Source: Dechloromonas sp. HYN0024 (GTDB taxonomy: Bacteria; Pseudomonadota; Gammaproteobacteria; Burkholderiales; Rhodocyclaceae). Taken from it: a stretch of DNA of 64,000 nucleotides. The notes under the pieces were generated by a model. That model was not told the origin of the DNA. It saw only the letters and a program-made list of their open reading frames with translations, and made no database searches. Of the stretch, positions 28,505 to 39,325 are shown in pieces. Location of the stretch: NCBI RefSeq assembly GCF_003441615.1, contig NZ_CP031842.1:2550001-2614000 (forward strand), in the 5' to 3' direction. Position 1 is the stretch's first letter. Each line of letters opens with the position of its first letter. Both the position numbers and the translations under genes were made by a program.

Positions 28505-29088
28505 AGCGAACCTTTCGTCGACGGCATGGCGCCGGCCATGCGCGGATCAGGCGTCACCGCCATGCGCAGGGCGCGACCGAAGGCCTTGAAGATGGTCTCG
28601 GCCTGGTGGTGGGCATTCTTGCCTCGCAGATTGTCGATGTGCAGGGTCATGCCGGCATGATTGACCAGGCCATGGAAAAATTCGCTGACCAGATCGACAT
28701 CGAAGCTACCGATAACGGCGCGCGAGAACTCGACATTGAGTTCCAGCCCCGGACGGCCGGAGAGGTCGATGACCACCCGCGACAGGGCCTCGTCGAGCGG
28801 CACGTAGCTGTGACCGTAACGGGTCAGCCCCTTCTTGTCGCCCCAGGACTTGGCCAGTGCCTGCCCAAAAGTGATGCCGATGTCTTCGACGGTGTGGTGT
28901 GCATCGATGTGCAGGTCGCCCGTGGCCTCGATGTCGAGGTCAATCAGGCCGTGACGGACAATCTGGTCGAGCATGTGGTCGAGGAAAGGTACACCGGTGG
29001 CAAATTTGCCCTGGCCGGTGCCATCGAGATTGAGACGCACGGTGATCTGCGTCTCCAGCGTATTGCGAGTAATTTCGGCTTGCCGCAT
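28501..29088 (-). CDS. hisB: Imidazoleglycerol-phosphate dehydratase
   Basis: 195 residues, a monofunctional IGPD (no histidinol-phosphatase domain). Signatures: [17 protein letters not shown], the metal-binding [13 protein letters not shown] block, and near the C-terminus [13 protein letters not shown] and [17 protein letters not shown] at 29088 (MRQAEITRN) matches the family start; an in-frame ATG at 29133 is rejected. It is divergent from hisC across 79 bases. Confidence 0.97.
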   Translation of the reverse strand: MRQAEITRNTLETQITVRLNLDGTGQGKFATGVPFLDHMLDQIVRHGLIDLDIEATGDLHIDAHHTVEDIGITFGQALAKSWGDKKGLTRYGHSYVPLDEALSRVVIDLSGRPGLELNVEFSRAVIGSFDVDLVSEFFHGLVNHAGMTLHIDNLRGKNAHHQAETIFKAFGRALRMAVTPDPRMAGAMPSTKGSL

Positions 29089-29167
29089 GGTTGAAGGCTG
29101 CAAAAGGCTTTTATCGGAGGGCCATGATACCATTTCAGCCCACTTTTACGCCTTTCGTGAATACCCC

Positions 29168-30238
29168 ATGAGTCGCTTCTGGAGCCAGGTCGTCCGTGAC
29201 CTCACCCCCTACGTACCGGGCGAGCAGCCCAAGATCGCCAATCTGATCAAGCTCAACACCAATGAGAACCCGTTCCCGCCCTCTCCCCGAGTGCTGGCGG
29301 CGATTCGGATGGAGTTGGGGGATGATGCGGCGCGTTTGCGCCTCTACCCTGATCCAAACGCCGACCTGCTCAAGATGGCGGTGGCCAAACGTCACGCCGT
29401 GACGCCGCAACAGGTCTTCCTCGGTAACGGTTCGGACGAAGTGCTGGCGCATATTTTCATGGCCCTGCTCAAGCACGATGCGCCGATTCTCTTCCCCGAC
29501 ATCACCTACAGCTTCTACCCGGTCTACTGCGGTCTTTATGGAGTGGAATACCGTACCGCGCCGCTCTCCGAGGATTTTTCGATCAATCCGGCCGATTACT
29601 GCGGGCCGGCGAATGGCGGCATCATCTTCCCCAACCCCAATGCACCGACTGGCCGACTGCTCGGGTTAGCCGCCATCGAGAAAATTCTCCAGGCGAATCC
29701 CGATTCGGTCGTCGTCGTCGATGAAGCCTACGTCGACTTTGGCGGGGAAACGGCCATCGGACTGGTCAATCGCTACGACAATCTGCTGGTCGTCCATACC
29801 CTCTCCAAGTCGCGCTCACTGGCCGGCCTGCGCGTCGGCTTTGCGATCGGCCACCCGGCCCTCATCGAAGCCCTGGAGCGGGTCAAGAACAGTTTCAATT
29901 CCTACCCGCTGGATCGCCTGGCCATTGTCGGCGCTGTCGCCGCGATGGAGGACGAGGGCTATTTTGAGCAGTGCTGCCGCGCCGTCATCGCCACCCGCGA
30001 CACGCTGACCAGCGAACTGCAAGGCCTCGGTTTTGACGTCCTGCCCTCGGCTGCCAATTTCATCTTCGCCTGCCATCCGCAGCGCGACGCTGCCGAACTG
30101 GCCAAAGCCTTGCGCGAGCGGAGCATCATCGTTCGCCATTTCAAGTTGCCGCGCATCGACCAGTTCCTGCGCATTACCGTGGGCACCGACGCCGAATGCC
30201 AGGCTTTGACGCAGGCCCTGGCTGGCATACTCGCTTAA
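29168..30238 (+). CDS. hisC: Histidinol-phosphate aminotransferase
   Basis: 356 residues, PLP-dependent fold type I. Signatures: [38 protein letters not shown], and the PLP lysine in [19 protein letters not shown]. The enzyme makes histidinol phosphate from imidazole acetol phosphate. ATG at 29168 gives the family length. It is on the plus strand, opposite to all other his genes in the window; in related genomes it usually sits in line between hisD and hisB. The stop is followed 15 bases later by the CZB-domain gene. Confidence 0.96.
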   Translation: MSRFWSQVVRDLTPYVPGEQPKIANLIKLNTNENPFPPSPRVLAAIRMELGDDAARLRLYPDPNADLLKMAVAKRHAVTPQQVFLGNGSDEVLAHIFMALLKHDAPILFPDITYSFYPVYCGLYGVEYRTAPLSEDFSINPADYCGPANGGIIFPNPNAPTGRLLGLAAIEKILQANPDSVVVVDEAYVDFGGETAIGLVNRYDNLLVVHTLSKSRSLAGLRVGFAIGHPALIEALERVKNSFNSYPLDRLAIVGAVAAMEDEGYFEQCCRAVIATRDTLTSELQGLGFDVLPSAANFIFACHPQRDAAELAKALRERSIIVRHFKLPRIDQFLRITVGTDAECQALTQALAGILA

Positions 30239-30253
30239 GGAAAGGGACCCACG

Positions 30254-30610
30254 ATGCAAGGTATCGATTTCGACGAAGCCATCCGCCTGCACAACACCTG
30301 GCGCCGGCAGTTCATGAACGCCTTCGCCCGCGGCAGCTATGCCGACATGCCGCTGTCCGATCATCAGGGCTGCATGTTCGGCTATGCCATCGCCGCCGCC
30401 GACGATACCTCGCGGGCGCTGCCGCAGTTCCAGGCGCTGATCAAGGCCCACACCCGCTTTCACTCCCTGGCCAGCGAAATCCAGGAACTGAGTCGTAATG
30501 GCATGGCCGACGATGCCGACCTCATGCTCCCCGAGTTATCCGACGTCTCGCACCGCTTGGCCAACCTGTTTGACGATCTGCGCACCCTGCAGCGAACCGC
30601 CAGGGGTTAG
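30254..30610 (+). CDS. Stand-alone CZB (chemoreceptor zinc-binding) domain protein
   Basis: 118 residues that consist of almost nothing but a CZB domain. The pattern Hxx[WFYL]-x(21-28)-CxxG-...-HxxxH is met by H13-W16, C40-MFG, and H66-TRFH70; an extra His37 precedes the Cys. These His3-Cys ligands bind Zn in chemoreceptors and diguanylate cyclases such as DgcZ. No membrane, GGDEF or receptor domain is attached. It starts 15 bases after hisC with an AAAGGGA Shine-Dalgarno, so it probably shares the hisC transcript. It might be a soluble zinc or redox sensor acting on a partner; that role is inference. A hemerythrin-type reading was considered and dropped. Confidence 0.72.
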   Translation: MQGIDFDEAIRLHNTWRRQFMNAFARGSYADMPLSDHQGCMFGYAIAAADDTSRALPQFQALIKAHTRFHSLASEIQELSRNGMADDADLMLPELSDVSHRLANLFDDLRTLQRTARG

Positions 30611-30641
30611 CCGTCAGGGGCAGACTGACCGCCGCGCCCGA

Positions 30642-31160
30642 TCAAACCCAGCCGAGGAAACCCAGGGCTGCACCAATTCCGATGAACCACAGCGGATGCA
30701 GCTTGCTCCGCAGGTTGGCGACGAGGGTGGCTGCCACGAGCAGCCAGGGCGCCCAGCCAAAATCGGCTGCCCGGGCAATCAACGTGGCCCCGGAGAAAAT
30801 CAGGCCCACCGCCAGCGGCGCGACGCCAAGACTGATCGCCTTTTGCCAGCGTTTGCCGGCAAAGCCCTCCCAGCGGTCAATCAGCAAGTAAATCAGGATG
30901 CTCATCGGAAGGCACATGGCCAGCGTCGCTGCGAAGGCCCCGGGCAAGCCGCCAACCTCCCAGCCGATCAATGTCACGACCAGCACGTTCGGCCCCGGCG
31001 CGGCCTGGGCGATGGCATAGAGATGGGTGAAGGTGGTGTCGTTGAGCCAGTGATGGTTTTCAACAACGACGCGGTGCATTTCCGGCAACAGCGCCGTGGC
31101 CCCGCCAAAGGCGATGAAGGAAAGCAGCGCAAACTCAAGAAAGAGATCGACGACCATCAT
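30642..31160 (-). CDS. Chromate transporter, short-chain ChrA subunit 2
   Basis: 172 residues and one ChrA half domain with about six membrane helices. The family signatures FIAFGGATALLPEMHR and QAAPGPNVLVVTLIGWEVGG are visible. Short-chain CHR proteins occur as gene pairs whose two halves have opposite topology and together extrude chromate, or perhaps another oxyanion. It overlaps its partner by 4 bases. Confidence 0.9.
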   Translation of the reverse strand: MMVVDLFLEFALLSFIAFGGATALLPEMHRVVVENHHWLNDTTFTHLYAIAQAAPGPNVLVVTLIGWEVGGLPGAFAATLAMCLPMSILIYLLIDRWEGFAGKRWQKAISLGVAPLAVGLIFSGATLIARAADFGWAPWLLVAATLVANLRSKLHPLWFIGIGAALGFLGWV

Positions 31161-31717
31161 CTGCGCCCGAGCCGCCAGTAGGCAACGCCGCCGGAAAGCA
31201 TCAAGCCGGCGACCATGACGGACGGCATCGGCCAGCGCAGGCCGGCAATGGCAGCCACCGTCAGCACCGTAAAGGGAAGAAAATAGGGCTTGTCCTTGAT
31301 CGCTGCCCCCATGCGCCAGGCCATGCCGAAGAGCAGGCCGCAGCCAACGGCAGCAATGCCGCGCAACATCGACTGGACGGCGACCAGGCTGCCGAAATGG
31401 TCATACAGCAAGGCGAGGAGCAGAACGATGATGAACGGCCCGGCGAGCAGACCAACCGGCGCGACGATGGCCCCCGGCAGGCCGCAGTAGCGCTTGCCGA
31501 CAACAACGGCCAGATTGATCACATTCGGCCCCGGCAGAAACTGGCAAAGGCCAAGCTGGGCATTGAATTGCTCGGCCGTCATCCATTGACGCTCGTCGAC
31601 CAGCATGCGCCGGGCGAAGGGCAAAACGCCACCAAATCCGGACAGGCCAACCGATGAAAAACCCAAAAAAAGCGCCCGGAGGTCCGGGCGGCTTGGTGAT
31701 TCCTCGGTATTCGGCAT
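31157..31717 (-). CDS. Chromate transporter, short-chain ChrA subunit 1
   Basis: 186 residues. The ChrA signatures SSVGLSGFGGVLPFARRM and LGLCQFLPGPNVINLAVVVG are near the N-terminus, followed by hydrophobic helices. It is the upstream half of the pair. The ATG at 31717 is chosen; a longer frame to 31807 runs into hisD. It lies 16 bases downstream of hisD on the same strand, so it may be transcribed with the his genes. Confidence 0.9.
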   Translation of the reverse strand: MPNTEESPSRPDLRALFLGFSSVGLSGFGGVLPFARRMLVDERQWMTAEQFNAQLGLCQFLPGPNVINLAVVVGKRYCGLPGAIVAPVGLLAGPFIIVLLLALLYDHFGSLVAVQSMLRGIAAVGCGLLFGMAWRMGAAIKDKPYFLPFTVLTVAAIAGLRWPMPSVMVAGLMLSGGVAYWRLGRR

Positions 31718-31733
31718 CAAGTGCAAATCCCGA

Positions 31734-33044
31734 TTACGAATCGAGCCGGAACTCGGCAGACTTGGCATGCGCCGGCAGTCCCTCGCCATGCGCCAGGGTC
31801 GAAGCAATCCGACCCAGCGTCTGCGCCCCGGCCTTCGATACCTTGATCAGACTGGTCCGCTTCTGGAAGTCATAGACGCCCAGCGGCGACGAGAAACGGG
31901 CGCTGCCCGAGGTCGGCAACACGTGGTTGGGGCCAGCACAGTAATCACCGAGGGCCTCGGAGGTGTAATGCCCGATGAAGATGGCCCCGGCATGGTGAAT
32001 CTTGCTGACCCACGGATCAGGATCAGCCAGGGAAAGTTCGAGGTGTTCCGGCGCGACGCGATTGGCGATAACGACCGCCTCTTCAAGATCACGAACCAGA
32101 ATGAAAGCACCGCGATTGGTCAGCGAGGTTTCGATGACGACGCGGCGCGGCATGGTCGGCAGCAGCTTTTCAATGCTGGCCTGAACCCGCTCAATGAAAC
32201 CGGCATCAGTGCAGATCAGGATCGACTGTGCCAGTTCGTCGTGCTCGGCCTGCGAGAAAAGGTCCATCGCCACCCAGTCGGGATTGCCGGAGCCGTCCGA
32301 GACGACGAGAATTTCCGAGGGCCCGGCGATCATGTCGATACCGACAATACCGAACACCCGGCGCTTGGCGCAGGCAACGTAGGCGTTACCGGGGCCGACA
32401 ATCTTGTCCACCTGCGGCACGGTCGCCGTACCATAGGCCAGCGCCGCCACCGCCTGCGCTCCGCCGATGGTGAATACGCGATCGACACCGGCCAGACAGG
32501 CGGCCGCCAGAACCAGCTGGTTGTGCTCGCCGCCCGGCGTCGGAACGACCATGATCAGCTCCTTGACGCCCGCCACCTTGGCCGGAATGGCGTTCATCAG
32601 CACCGACGATGGATAGGCTGCCTTGCCGCCCGGCACATAAAGGCCAACGCGGTCGAGCGGGGTGATCATCTGGCCGAGCAGGGTACCATCCGCCTCGGTA
32701 TACGACCAGCCTTCCAGACACTGCTTCTCATGGTAAATGCGCACGCGCTGGGCTGCTGCTTCAAGCGCCTGACGCTGCTCACTCGGCAGACTATCGAGCG
32801 CCTTCTGCATCTCGGCTTTGGAGAGTTCGAGATCGGCCATGCAGTTAGCGGTCAGCCGGTCGAACCGGTTGCTGTACTCGACGACCGCCACATCACCGCG
32901 CACCTTCACGTCGGCCAGGATGCCGATAACGGTGCGTTCGATACCCTCATCCTGCGCCGCCTCGAAAGCCAGCAGTGCATCCATGCTGGCCTTGAAATCG
33001 GCATCAGCCGTGGACAGACGTTTGATCGCGACCATAAGACTCAT
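31734..33044 (-). CDS. hisD: Histidinol dehydrogenase
   Basis: 436 residues, catalysing the last two oxidations of histidine synthesis (histidinol to histidine, NAD+). Visible: [60 protein letters not shown], and the C-terminal [20 protein letters not shown] with the catalytic and Zn-binding His. The ATG at 33044 overlaps the hisG stop (ATGA) and has a GGTGGAG Shine-Dalgarno; the longer frame to 33404 is a shadow through hisG. Confidence 0.97.
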   Translation of the reverse strand: MSLMVAIKRLSTADADFKASMDALLAFEAAQDEGIERTVIGILADVKVRGDVAVVEYSNRFDRLTANCMADLELSKAEMQKALDSLPSEQRQALEAAAQRVRIYHEKQCLEGWSYTEADGTLLGQMITPLDRVGLYVPGGKAAYPSSVLMNAIPAKVAGVKELIMVVPTPGGEHNQLVLAAACLAGVDRVFTIGGAQAVAALAYGTATVPQVDKIVGPGNAYVACAKRRVFGIVGIDMIAGPSEILVVSDGSGNPDWVAMDLFSQAEHDELAQSILICTDAGFIERVQASIEKLLPTMPRRVVIETSLTNRGAFILVRDLEEAVVIANRVAPEHLELSLADPDPWVSKIHHAGAIFIGHYTSEALGDYCAGPNHVLPTSGSARFSSPLGVYDFQKRTSLIKVSKAGAQTLGRIASTLAHGEGLPAHAKSAEFRLDS

Positions 33045-33685
33045 TTCTCCACCGCCCGGGCAAAGGCGTCGATGATCGGTTGCAGGGTTTCGCGCTTGAC
33101 CTTGAGCGAGGCCTGGTTGACCACCAGCCGACTCGAAATATCCACCACGTGTTCGACCGCCACCAGTTTGTTGGCTTTCAGCGTGCCGCCGGTGGACACC
33201 AGATCGACGATGGCATCGGCCAGGCCCGCCAGCGGCGCCAACTCCATCGAGCCGTAGAGCTTGATGAGGTCGATATGAACGCCCTTGCTGGCGAAATGTT
33301 CGCGTGCCGTCTTGGTGTATTTGGAAGCGACCTTCAAACGATTGCCCTGACGCACAGCGTGGGCATAGTCGAAGCCTTCCGGCACGGCAACCATCATCCG
33401 GCATTTGGCGATCTTGAGGTCGAGCGGCGAATAAAGCCCCTCGCCGCCGTGCTCCATGAGTACGTCCTTGCCGGCCACGCCGAGATCGGCAGCCCCGTAC
33501 TGGACGTAGGTCGGCACATCGGTGGCGCGAACGATGACGACACGTACGTCCGGCTTGTTCGTCTCGATGATCAGCTTGCGGGAGGTTTCGGGATTTTCGG
33601 TCGGGACAATGCCAGCTGCGGCAAGCAGGGGCAGGGTTTCATCGAAAATGCGGCCCTTGGAGAGTGCGATGGTGATGCCGGTCAC
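33041..33685 (-). CDS. hisG: ATP phosphoribosyltransferase, short-form catalytic subunit
   Basis: 214 residues, the short HisG form (HisGS) lacking the C-terminal regulatory domain. Such enzymes need HisZ, which is not in this window. Signatures: [29 protein letters not shown] and the PRPP-binding region [18 protein letters not shown]. The start is GTG. It is first in its his transcript and follows the cold-shock gene's terminator. Confidence 0.96.
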   Translation of the reverse strand: MTGITIALSKGRIFDETLPLLAAAGIVPTENPETSRKLIIETNKPDVRVVIVRATDVPTYVQYGAADLGVAGKDVLMEHGGEGLYSPLDLKIAKCRMMVAVPEGFDYAHAVRQGNRLKVASKYTKTAREHFASKGVHIDLIKLYGSMELAPLAGLADAIVDLVSTGGTLKANKLVAVEHVVDISSRLVVNQASLKVKRETLQPIIDAFARAVEK

Positions 33686-33764
33686 GGTTTTTCTCGTGGC
33701 AAAAGAATGATTTTAACGCAAAGCCGACAAATGGCCGACGCCAAATGGCCAGCCACAAAAGCAA

Positions 33765-33786
33765 AAAGCCCGGCAAGCCGGGCTTT
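33765..33786 (-). terminator. Terminator of the cold-shock gene
   Basis: Stem AAAGCCCGGC/GCCGGGCTTT with a 2-base centre is followed on the minus strand by TT and then GC. It lies 26 bases after the csp stop and separates it from hisG. Confidence 0.8.
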
Positions 33787-33811
33787 CTTTGAGTCAGGCG
33801 ACTCCGCGAGC

Positions 33812-34018
33812 TTATTCAGCCGGGCGGATGTTTGCAGCCTGCTTACCCTTCGGGCCGTTCACGACGTCGAAGGTCACCTTCTGGTTTTCGGCCAGGGTCT
33901 TGAAACCATTGCCTTGAATTGCGGAGAAGTGAGCGAAGAGGTCTTCACCACCTTCGGACGGGGAGATGAAACCAAAACCCTTGGAGTCGTTGAACCACTT
34001 AACGGTACCGTTTGCCAT
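33812..34018 (-). CDS. CspA-family cold-shock protein
   Basis: 68 residues, a single OB fold with both RNA-binding motifs: RNP1 as KGFGFISP and RNP2 as DLFAHFS. It melts RNA secondary structure as an RNA chaperone. The ATG at 34018 is the family start ([10 protein letters not shown]), with an AGGAAG Shine-Dalgarno; the frame extending to 34177 is the leader. It is flanked by its own terminator. Confidence 0.96.
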   Translation of the reverse strand: MANGTVKWFNDSKGFGFISPSEGGEDLFAHFSAIQGNGFKTLAENQKVTFDVVNGPKGKQAANIRPAE

Positions 34019-34251
34019 TTGATAGCTTCCTAAAATAAATATACGGGCTTGCGCCACAAAAACACGAGAACCAAGACCGAGGAGAGCTGACAAACCGTGG
34101 TACGGCGCAGGAACAAAACACTGCCTGGAAATCCCGAGGCTCGGAGTATGGGCCACCAATGTGAATACGCCAAGCATTTTTTACAATTTTCTTCTACCGG
34201 GCGCAGAAAAATGCAAGAACGGGCGCCGCAACGCCCGCCCCCGGCCCGGCC
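34019..34251 (-). promoter_or_regulatory. Gene-free leader region of the cold-shock gene
   Basis: 233 bases lie between murA and the csp start. Cold-shock mRNAs often have long structured 5' leaders that change fold with temperature; this interval is long enough for one, and its half nearest csp is relatively AT-rich (AAAATAAATATACGGG). A GC-rich hairpin near the murA stop (GGGCG/CGCCC, 34214-34235) may end murA transcription. No consensus promoter was fixed. Confidence 0.4.
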
Positions 34252-35740
<1,489 letters not shown>

Positions 35741-35745
35741 CGGGT

Positions 35746-36498
35746 TCAGCCTCTCAGCTTCCAGCCCCGCTTCAGGAGGTGCAGGGTCAACAGGGACACG
35801 GCAGCGAAGCAGGCAACGACGATCGCCAGGCTGATTTCGGGCGCCACATCGGAGACACCAAAAAAGCCATAACGGAAGCCATCGATCATGTAAAAGACGG
35901 GATTGTAATGCGACAGCCCCTGCCAGAACGCAGGAAGTGAGTAAATCGAATAGAAAACACCGGACAACATGGTCAGCGGCATGATCAGAAAATTCTGGAA
36001 AGCGGCCAGCTGGTCAAACTTTTCGGACCATATGCCGGCGACGATACCGAGCGCCGCGAAGAGCCCACCACCAAACATGGTAAAAGCGAGTATCCACCAC
36101 GGCGCAACGACCTTGAGCTCAGCAAACCAGAGGGTCGCGAGAAGCACCCCGACGCCAACCAGCAATCCGCGCACGACGGCAGCCAGGACATAAGCGGCAA
36201 AAAATACGCTGTAGGGAATCGGCGGCAGCAACACAAAGACGATGGAGCCGGTGATCTTGGCCTGGATCAGGCTCGACGATGAGTTGGCGAATGCGTTCTG
36301 CAGCACCTGCATCATGACCAGCCCCGGGACCAGGAAACTGATGTAGCGTACGCCGTGAACCTGCACGTGTTCGTCGAGGACATGGCCGAAAATGAGCAGG
36401 TAGAGCAGCGCCGTCAGAACCGGCGCGGCGACTGTCTGAAAGCTGACTTTCCAGAAACGCAGGAACTCTTTTTCAAAAAGGGTGAGAAAGCCGATCAT
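35746..36498 (-). CDS. ABC-2 type transporter permease (YadH-like)
   Basis: 250 residues with six membrane helices. ABC-2 signature segments are seen: FLVPGLVMMQVLQNAFANSS and LTMLSGVFYSIYSLPAFWQ. It pairs with the ATPase encoded just upstream, with a 4-base overlap. Substrate unknown; the pair resembles E. coli YadGH. Its position between mlaB and ibaG is common in betaproteobacteria. Confidence 0.88.
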   Translation of the reverse strand: MIGFLTLFEKEFLRFWKVSFQTVAAPVLTALLYLLIFGHVLDEHVQVHGVRYISFLVPGLVMMQVLQNAFANSSSSLIQAKITGSIVFVLLPPIPYSVFFAAYVLAAVVRGLLVGVGVLLATLWFAELKVVAPWWILAFTMFGGGLFAALGIVAGIWSEKFDQLAAFQNFLIMPLTMLSGVFYSIYSLPAFWQGLSHYNPVFYMIDGFRYGFFGVSDVAPEISLAIVVACFAAVSLLTLHLLKRGWKLRG

Positions 36499-37214
36499 TG
36501 CTGCATGGTCCGCACGAAAACCTGCTCCAGCGAATCGCCCGGATGCGCCGCCATAAGATTGGCCGTGGTGTCGAGCGCAATCACCCGCCCCTGTTTCATG
36601 AGCGCAATACGATTACACAGGGCCTCGGCCTCTTCAAGGTAATGGGTGGTCAGAATGATCGTATGGCCTTCGCCATTCAGACGACGGATGAACTGCCACA
36701 GACCCTGCCGCAGTTCAACGTCCACCCCGGCCGTCGGCTCGTCAAGGACGATCACCGGCGGCCTGTGCACCAGCGCCTGAGCGACCAGCACCCGCCGCTT
36801 CATGCCCCCCGAAAGACGACGCATATTGACGTTGGCCTTGCTGGTCAGATCGAGGTTTTCGAGGATTTCGTCGATCCAGTCATCATTCTTGCGAATGCCG
36901 AAATAGCCCGACTGGATGCGCAGGGTTTCACGGACATTGAAAAACGGGTCGAAAACCAGTTCCTGGGGAACAACGCCAAGTCGACGACGCGCCTCGCGAA
37001 AGTCGCTGATGACGTCATTGCCCATCACCTTGATGGTTCCGGAATCCGGCCGGACCAAGCCGGCCAGCGAGGAAATCAGTGTCGTTTTTCCGGCACCGTT
37101 GGGGCCAAGCAGACCGAAAAACTCACCGGACTGAATATCCAGTGACACACCCGCCAGCGCTTGCACCGAACCGAAATGCTTGACGACGTCAACGATGGAA
37201 ACAGCCGGAATCAT
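36495..37214 (-). CDS. ABC transporter ATP-binding protein (YadG-like)
   Basis: 239 residues. Walker A is GLLGPNGAGKTT, the signature motif is RRLSGGMKRRVLVAQAL, and Walker B is VIVLDEPTAGVD, with an H-loop His in LTTHYLEEAE. The ATG at 37214 (MIPAVSIVDVV) gives the family length; an in-frame ATG at 37298 lies inside mlaB. Confidence 0.92.
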   Translation of the reverse strand: MIPAVSIVDVVKHFGSVQALAGVSLDIQSGEFFGLLGPNGAGKTTLISSLAGLVRPDSGTIKVMGNDVISDFREARRRLGVVPQELVFDPFFNVRETLRIQSGYFGIRKNDDWIDEILENLDLTSKANVNMRRLSGGMKRRVLVAQALVHRPPVIVLDEPTAGVDVELRQGLWQFIRRLNGEGHTIILTTHYLEEAEALCNRIALMKQGRVIALDTTANLMAAHPGDSLEQVFVRTMQQ

Positions 37215-37224
37215 TGAAGCCCGC

Positions 37225-37506
37225 TCAGACGAGCGGCAGCAGGTCGGTAATGCCATACAGCTCGGCCAGGGCAAGCACGCCGGCCGGTGTATGGGCAAAC
37301 CTCACGGTTGACCGGGCAAGACCAGCGGCGCGCAGCCAGCCGAGCATGACGGCAAGGGCCGAAGAGTCGGCTTCACTGACCTGGGAAAAATCAAAGATCT
37401 GCTCCCCAGCCTGCAAAGCAGAACGGCCTGCTTCAAGCAGGCCGCGCGCATTAGCGATGACCATCGGCACCTTGACAACAAGGTGCCCGGTTTGAAGTTC
37501 AATCAT
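37225..37506 (-). CDS. mlaB: MlaB, STAS-domain subunit of the Mla lipid transporter
   Basis: 93 residues with the STAS fold. The conserved FDFSQVSEADSSALAVMLGWLR segment includes the Asp-Ser-Ser loop that contacts MlaF. It stabilises the MlaFEDB complex of the inner membrane. It overlaps mlaC by 4 bases. Confidence 0.88.
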   Translation of the reverse strand: MIELQTGHLVVKVPMVIANARGLLEAGRSALQAGEQIFDFSQVSEADSSALAVMLGWLRAAGLARSTVRFAHTPAGVLALAELYGITDLLPLV

Positions 37507-38117
37507 TTCTTCTGGCCGGTTTCCAGAGACTTGTTCTTGGCTGCAATCGAGGCGACTAGGCCATCGATGCCACCATTACGGACTTCCTGACCAAACTGGT
37601 CGCGGTAGTTGCTGACCAGGCTGATACCGGCCACCACCACGTCATAGACCTTCCAGCCCGAGTCGAGTTTTTCCAGGCTGTAATCAAGCTGAACCGGCTT
37701 GTTGCCCGGTTGCTGAACCTCGGTCCTGACCAGCACATCGGTGTCGGTCGGGGCCATCTTGAAAGGCTTGTACACAACCTTCTGGTTCTTGTACCCGGTC
37801 AGTGCATTGGCGTAGGTGCGGACCAGCAAGGTCTTGAACTCTGCCGTCACTTGCTGCTGCTGCTGCGGGGTGGCCTTGCGCCACTCCTTGCCCAGGGCCA
37901 GCGCCGTCATATGCGTGAAATTGAAATTGGGTAGTACTTTCTTGTCGACCAGTTCAATAACCTTGTGGGTATCACCATTCTGAATATCTTTGTCCTTGCG
38001 AATAATCTCCAGCACATCGTCGGTAACGCGCTGAACCAATGCATCCGGGGCCTCCTGGGCAACGGCGGCGCTGACCACAAAGCTGGCAAACAACAAGGCG
38101 AATAGCTTTTTCATCAT
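37503..38117 (-). CDS. mlaC: MlaC, periplasmic phospholipid carrier
   Basis: 204 residues. A signal peptide (cleaved near VSAAVAQE) is followed by the Tol_tolerance/Ttg2 domain: NFNFTHMTALALGKEWRKA, TYANALTGYKNQKVVYKP and YDVVVAGISLVSNYRDQF. MlaC carries phospholipids between MlaA at the outer membrane and MlaFEDB. Two consecutive ATGs (38117, 38114) are possible starts. Confidence 0.93.
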   Translation of the reverse strand: MMKKLFALLFASFVVSAAVAQEAPDALVQRVTDDVLEIIRKDKDIQNGDTHKVIELVDKKVLPNFNFTHMTALALGKEWRKATPQQQQQVTAEFKTLLVRTYANALTGYKNQKVVYKPFKMAPTDTDVLVRTEVQQPGNKPVQLDYSLEKLDSGWKVYDVVVAGISLVSNYRDQFGQEVRNGGIDGLVASIAAKNKSLETGQKK

Positions 38118-38132
38118 CTCTCTAGCAAGTAA

Positions 38133-38858
38133 TCAATCATCAAGCCGCGGCGGGCGGCCATCAAACACCTGGTTGCGGCGGCGCTGCAGATATGCATCAC
38201 GAATATACGCATATTTATCCAGGGCTGCTTCCTCGACCACCTTGTCAGACGGCAGCAAACTGGCGCGGATATCGACAAAACGTAATGCAGCCATGCTGTT
38301 GCGGACCGACACCGGACGCACATAGCTGACCGGATCGATGTAGGCGCCGACCGCAAAACCTACCGTATCGCGCACATTGCGCGCGCCAAGCAACGGCCAG
38401 TACAGATATGCACCGCCATCAACGCCCCAGACCGCCAGGGTCTGGCCAAAATCTTCATCATGACGCTCCAGCCCAAGTTCGCTGGCGACATCGAAAAGAC
38501 CGAAAATACCTATCGTCGAATTAACCACGAGGCGCCCCAGATCAATGCCGGCATCAGCAAACTTGCCCTGCAGCGCACTATTGACGCCAACCCAGAGATC
38601 ACCGGCATTACCAAAGAAATTGCCGACACTGGCCTTGACCGGCAGGGGAATCGCATTGTCGTAGACCTGGGCGACCGGCTTGGCGGCAAATTTGTCGATG
38701 ACCTCGTTGGTCGCAAACATGGCGCGATTGAAGCCTTCGTAAGGATCCCGGGGATTCTGGTCGGCCAGCGCACCGCCGCAGGTGAACGCGGCGAGAAGCC
38801 CGCCCAGGACCACGTGGCGCGCCCAACGCCCGCCGGATGCACAAAGATTGTCGGTCAT
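38133..38858 (-). CDS. mlaA: MlaA (VacJ) outer-membrane lipid-transport protein
   Basis: 241 residues. Family signature DPYEGFNRAMFATNEVIDKF and the C-terminal YDPVSYVRPV-like region are present. MlaA removes misplaced phospholipids from the outer leaflet. Most MlaA are lipoproteins, but the only Cys near the start is in AAFTCGG, which breaks the lipobox, and a signal peptidase I site (GALA-DQ) looks better. It is placed between mlaD and mlaC, as in many betaproteobacteria, rather than at a separate locus as in E. coli. Confidence 0.92.
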   Translation of the reverse strand: MTDNLCASGGRWARHVVLGGLLAAFTCGGALADQNPRDPYEGFNRAMFATNEVIDKFAAKPVAQVYDNAIPLPVKASVGNFFGNAGDLWVGVNSALQGKFADAGIDLGRLVVNSTIGIFGLFDVASELGLERHDEDFGQTLAVWGVDGGAYLYWPLLGARNVRDTVGFAVGAYIDPVSYVRPVSVRNSMAALRFVDIRASLLPSDKVVEEAALDKYAYIRDAYLQRRRNQVFDGRPPRLDD

Positions 38859-39325
38859 TTCTTGTCCTGTCCGTCTGCTGCCTTGCTAAATAGAAACTGG
38901 CTGATCAATTTTTCGAGAACGATTGCCGATTGCGTCTTGGCAATCGTATCACCGGCCGCCAACATCTTTTCATCGCCACCGGCTTCGAAACCGATGTACT
39001 GCTCACCGAGAAGGCCTGCCGTATTGATCGAGGCAAAGGTGTCCTTGGGAAAATGGTAACGCCCGTCAATGGTCATGCTGACCACCGCCTCGTAGGCTGC
39101 CGCATCGAACTGGATATCGACGATTCGCCCAACCACCACCCCGGCACTTTTGACCGGACCACGCACCTTAAGGCCTCCGATATTATCAAATTTAGCCTTC
39201 AAAACGTATGATTCTGACAAATGTGAGGTGGAAAGATTCCCCACTTTGAGCGAAAGAAAAAGCAAGGCAGCCAGGCCGATTGCCACGAAAAAACCGACCC
39301 ACAGGTCGAGAACAGTACGATTCAT
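38855..39325 (-). CDS. mlaD: MlaD, MCE-domain subunit of the Mla lipid transporter
   Basis: 156 residues. One N-terminal TM (LDLWVGFFVAIGLAALLFLS), then an MCE domain with LKVRGPVKSAGVVVGRI and GLLGEQYIGFEAGG, which forms the hexameric ring with a lipid channel. It overlaps mlaE by 1 base and mlaA by 4. Confidence 0.95.
   Translation of the reverse strand: MNRTVLDLWVGFFVAIGLAALLFLSLKVGNLSTSHLSESYVLKAKFDNIGGLKVRGPVKSAGVVVGRIVDIQFDAAAYEAVVSMTIDGRYHFPKDTFASINTAGLLGEQYIGFEAGGDEKMLAAGDTIAKTQSAIVLEKLISQFLFSKAADGQDKK

Noticed and set aside
30254..30610. Hemerythrin-like protein
   Set aside because: The His spacing does not fit the H-HxxxE-HxxxH-HxxxxD pattern, while all CZB ligands are in place.
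33045..33404. N-terminal extension of hisD
   Set aside because: The extra residues are the hisG gene read in another frame; the ATG at 33044 has a Shine-Dalgarno and fits the family length.
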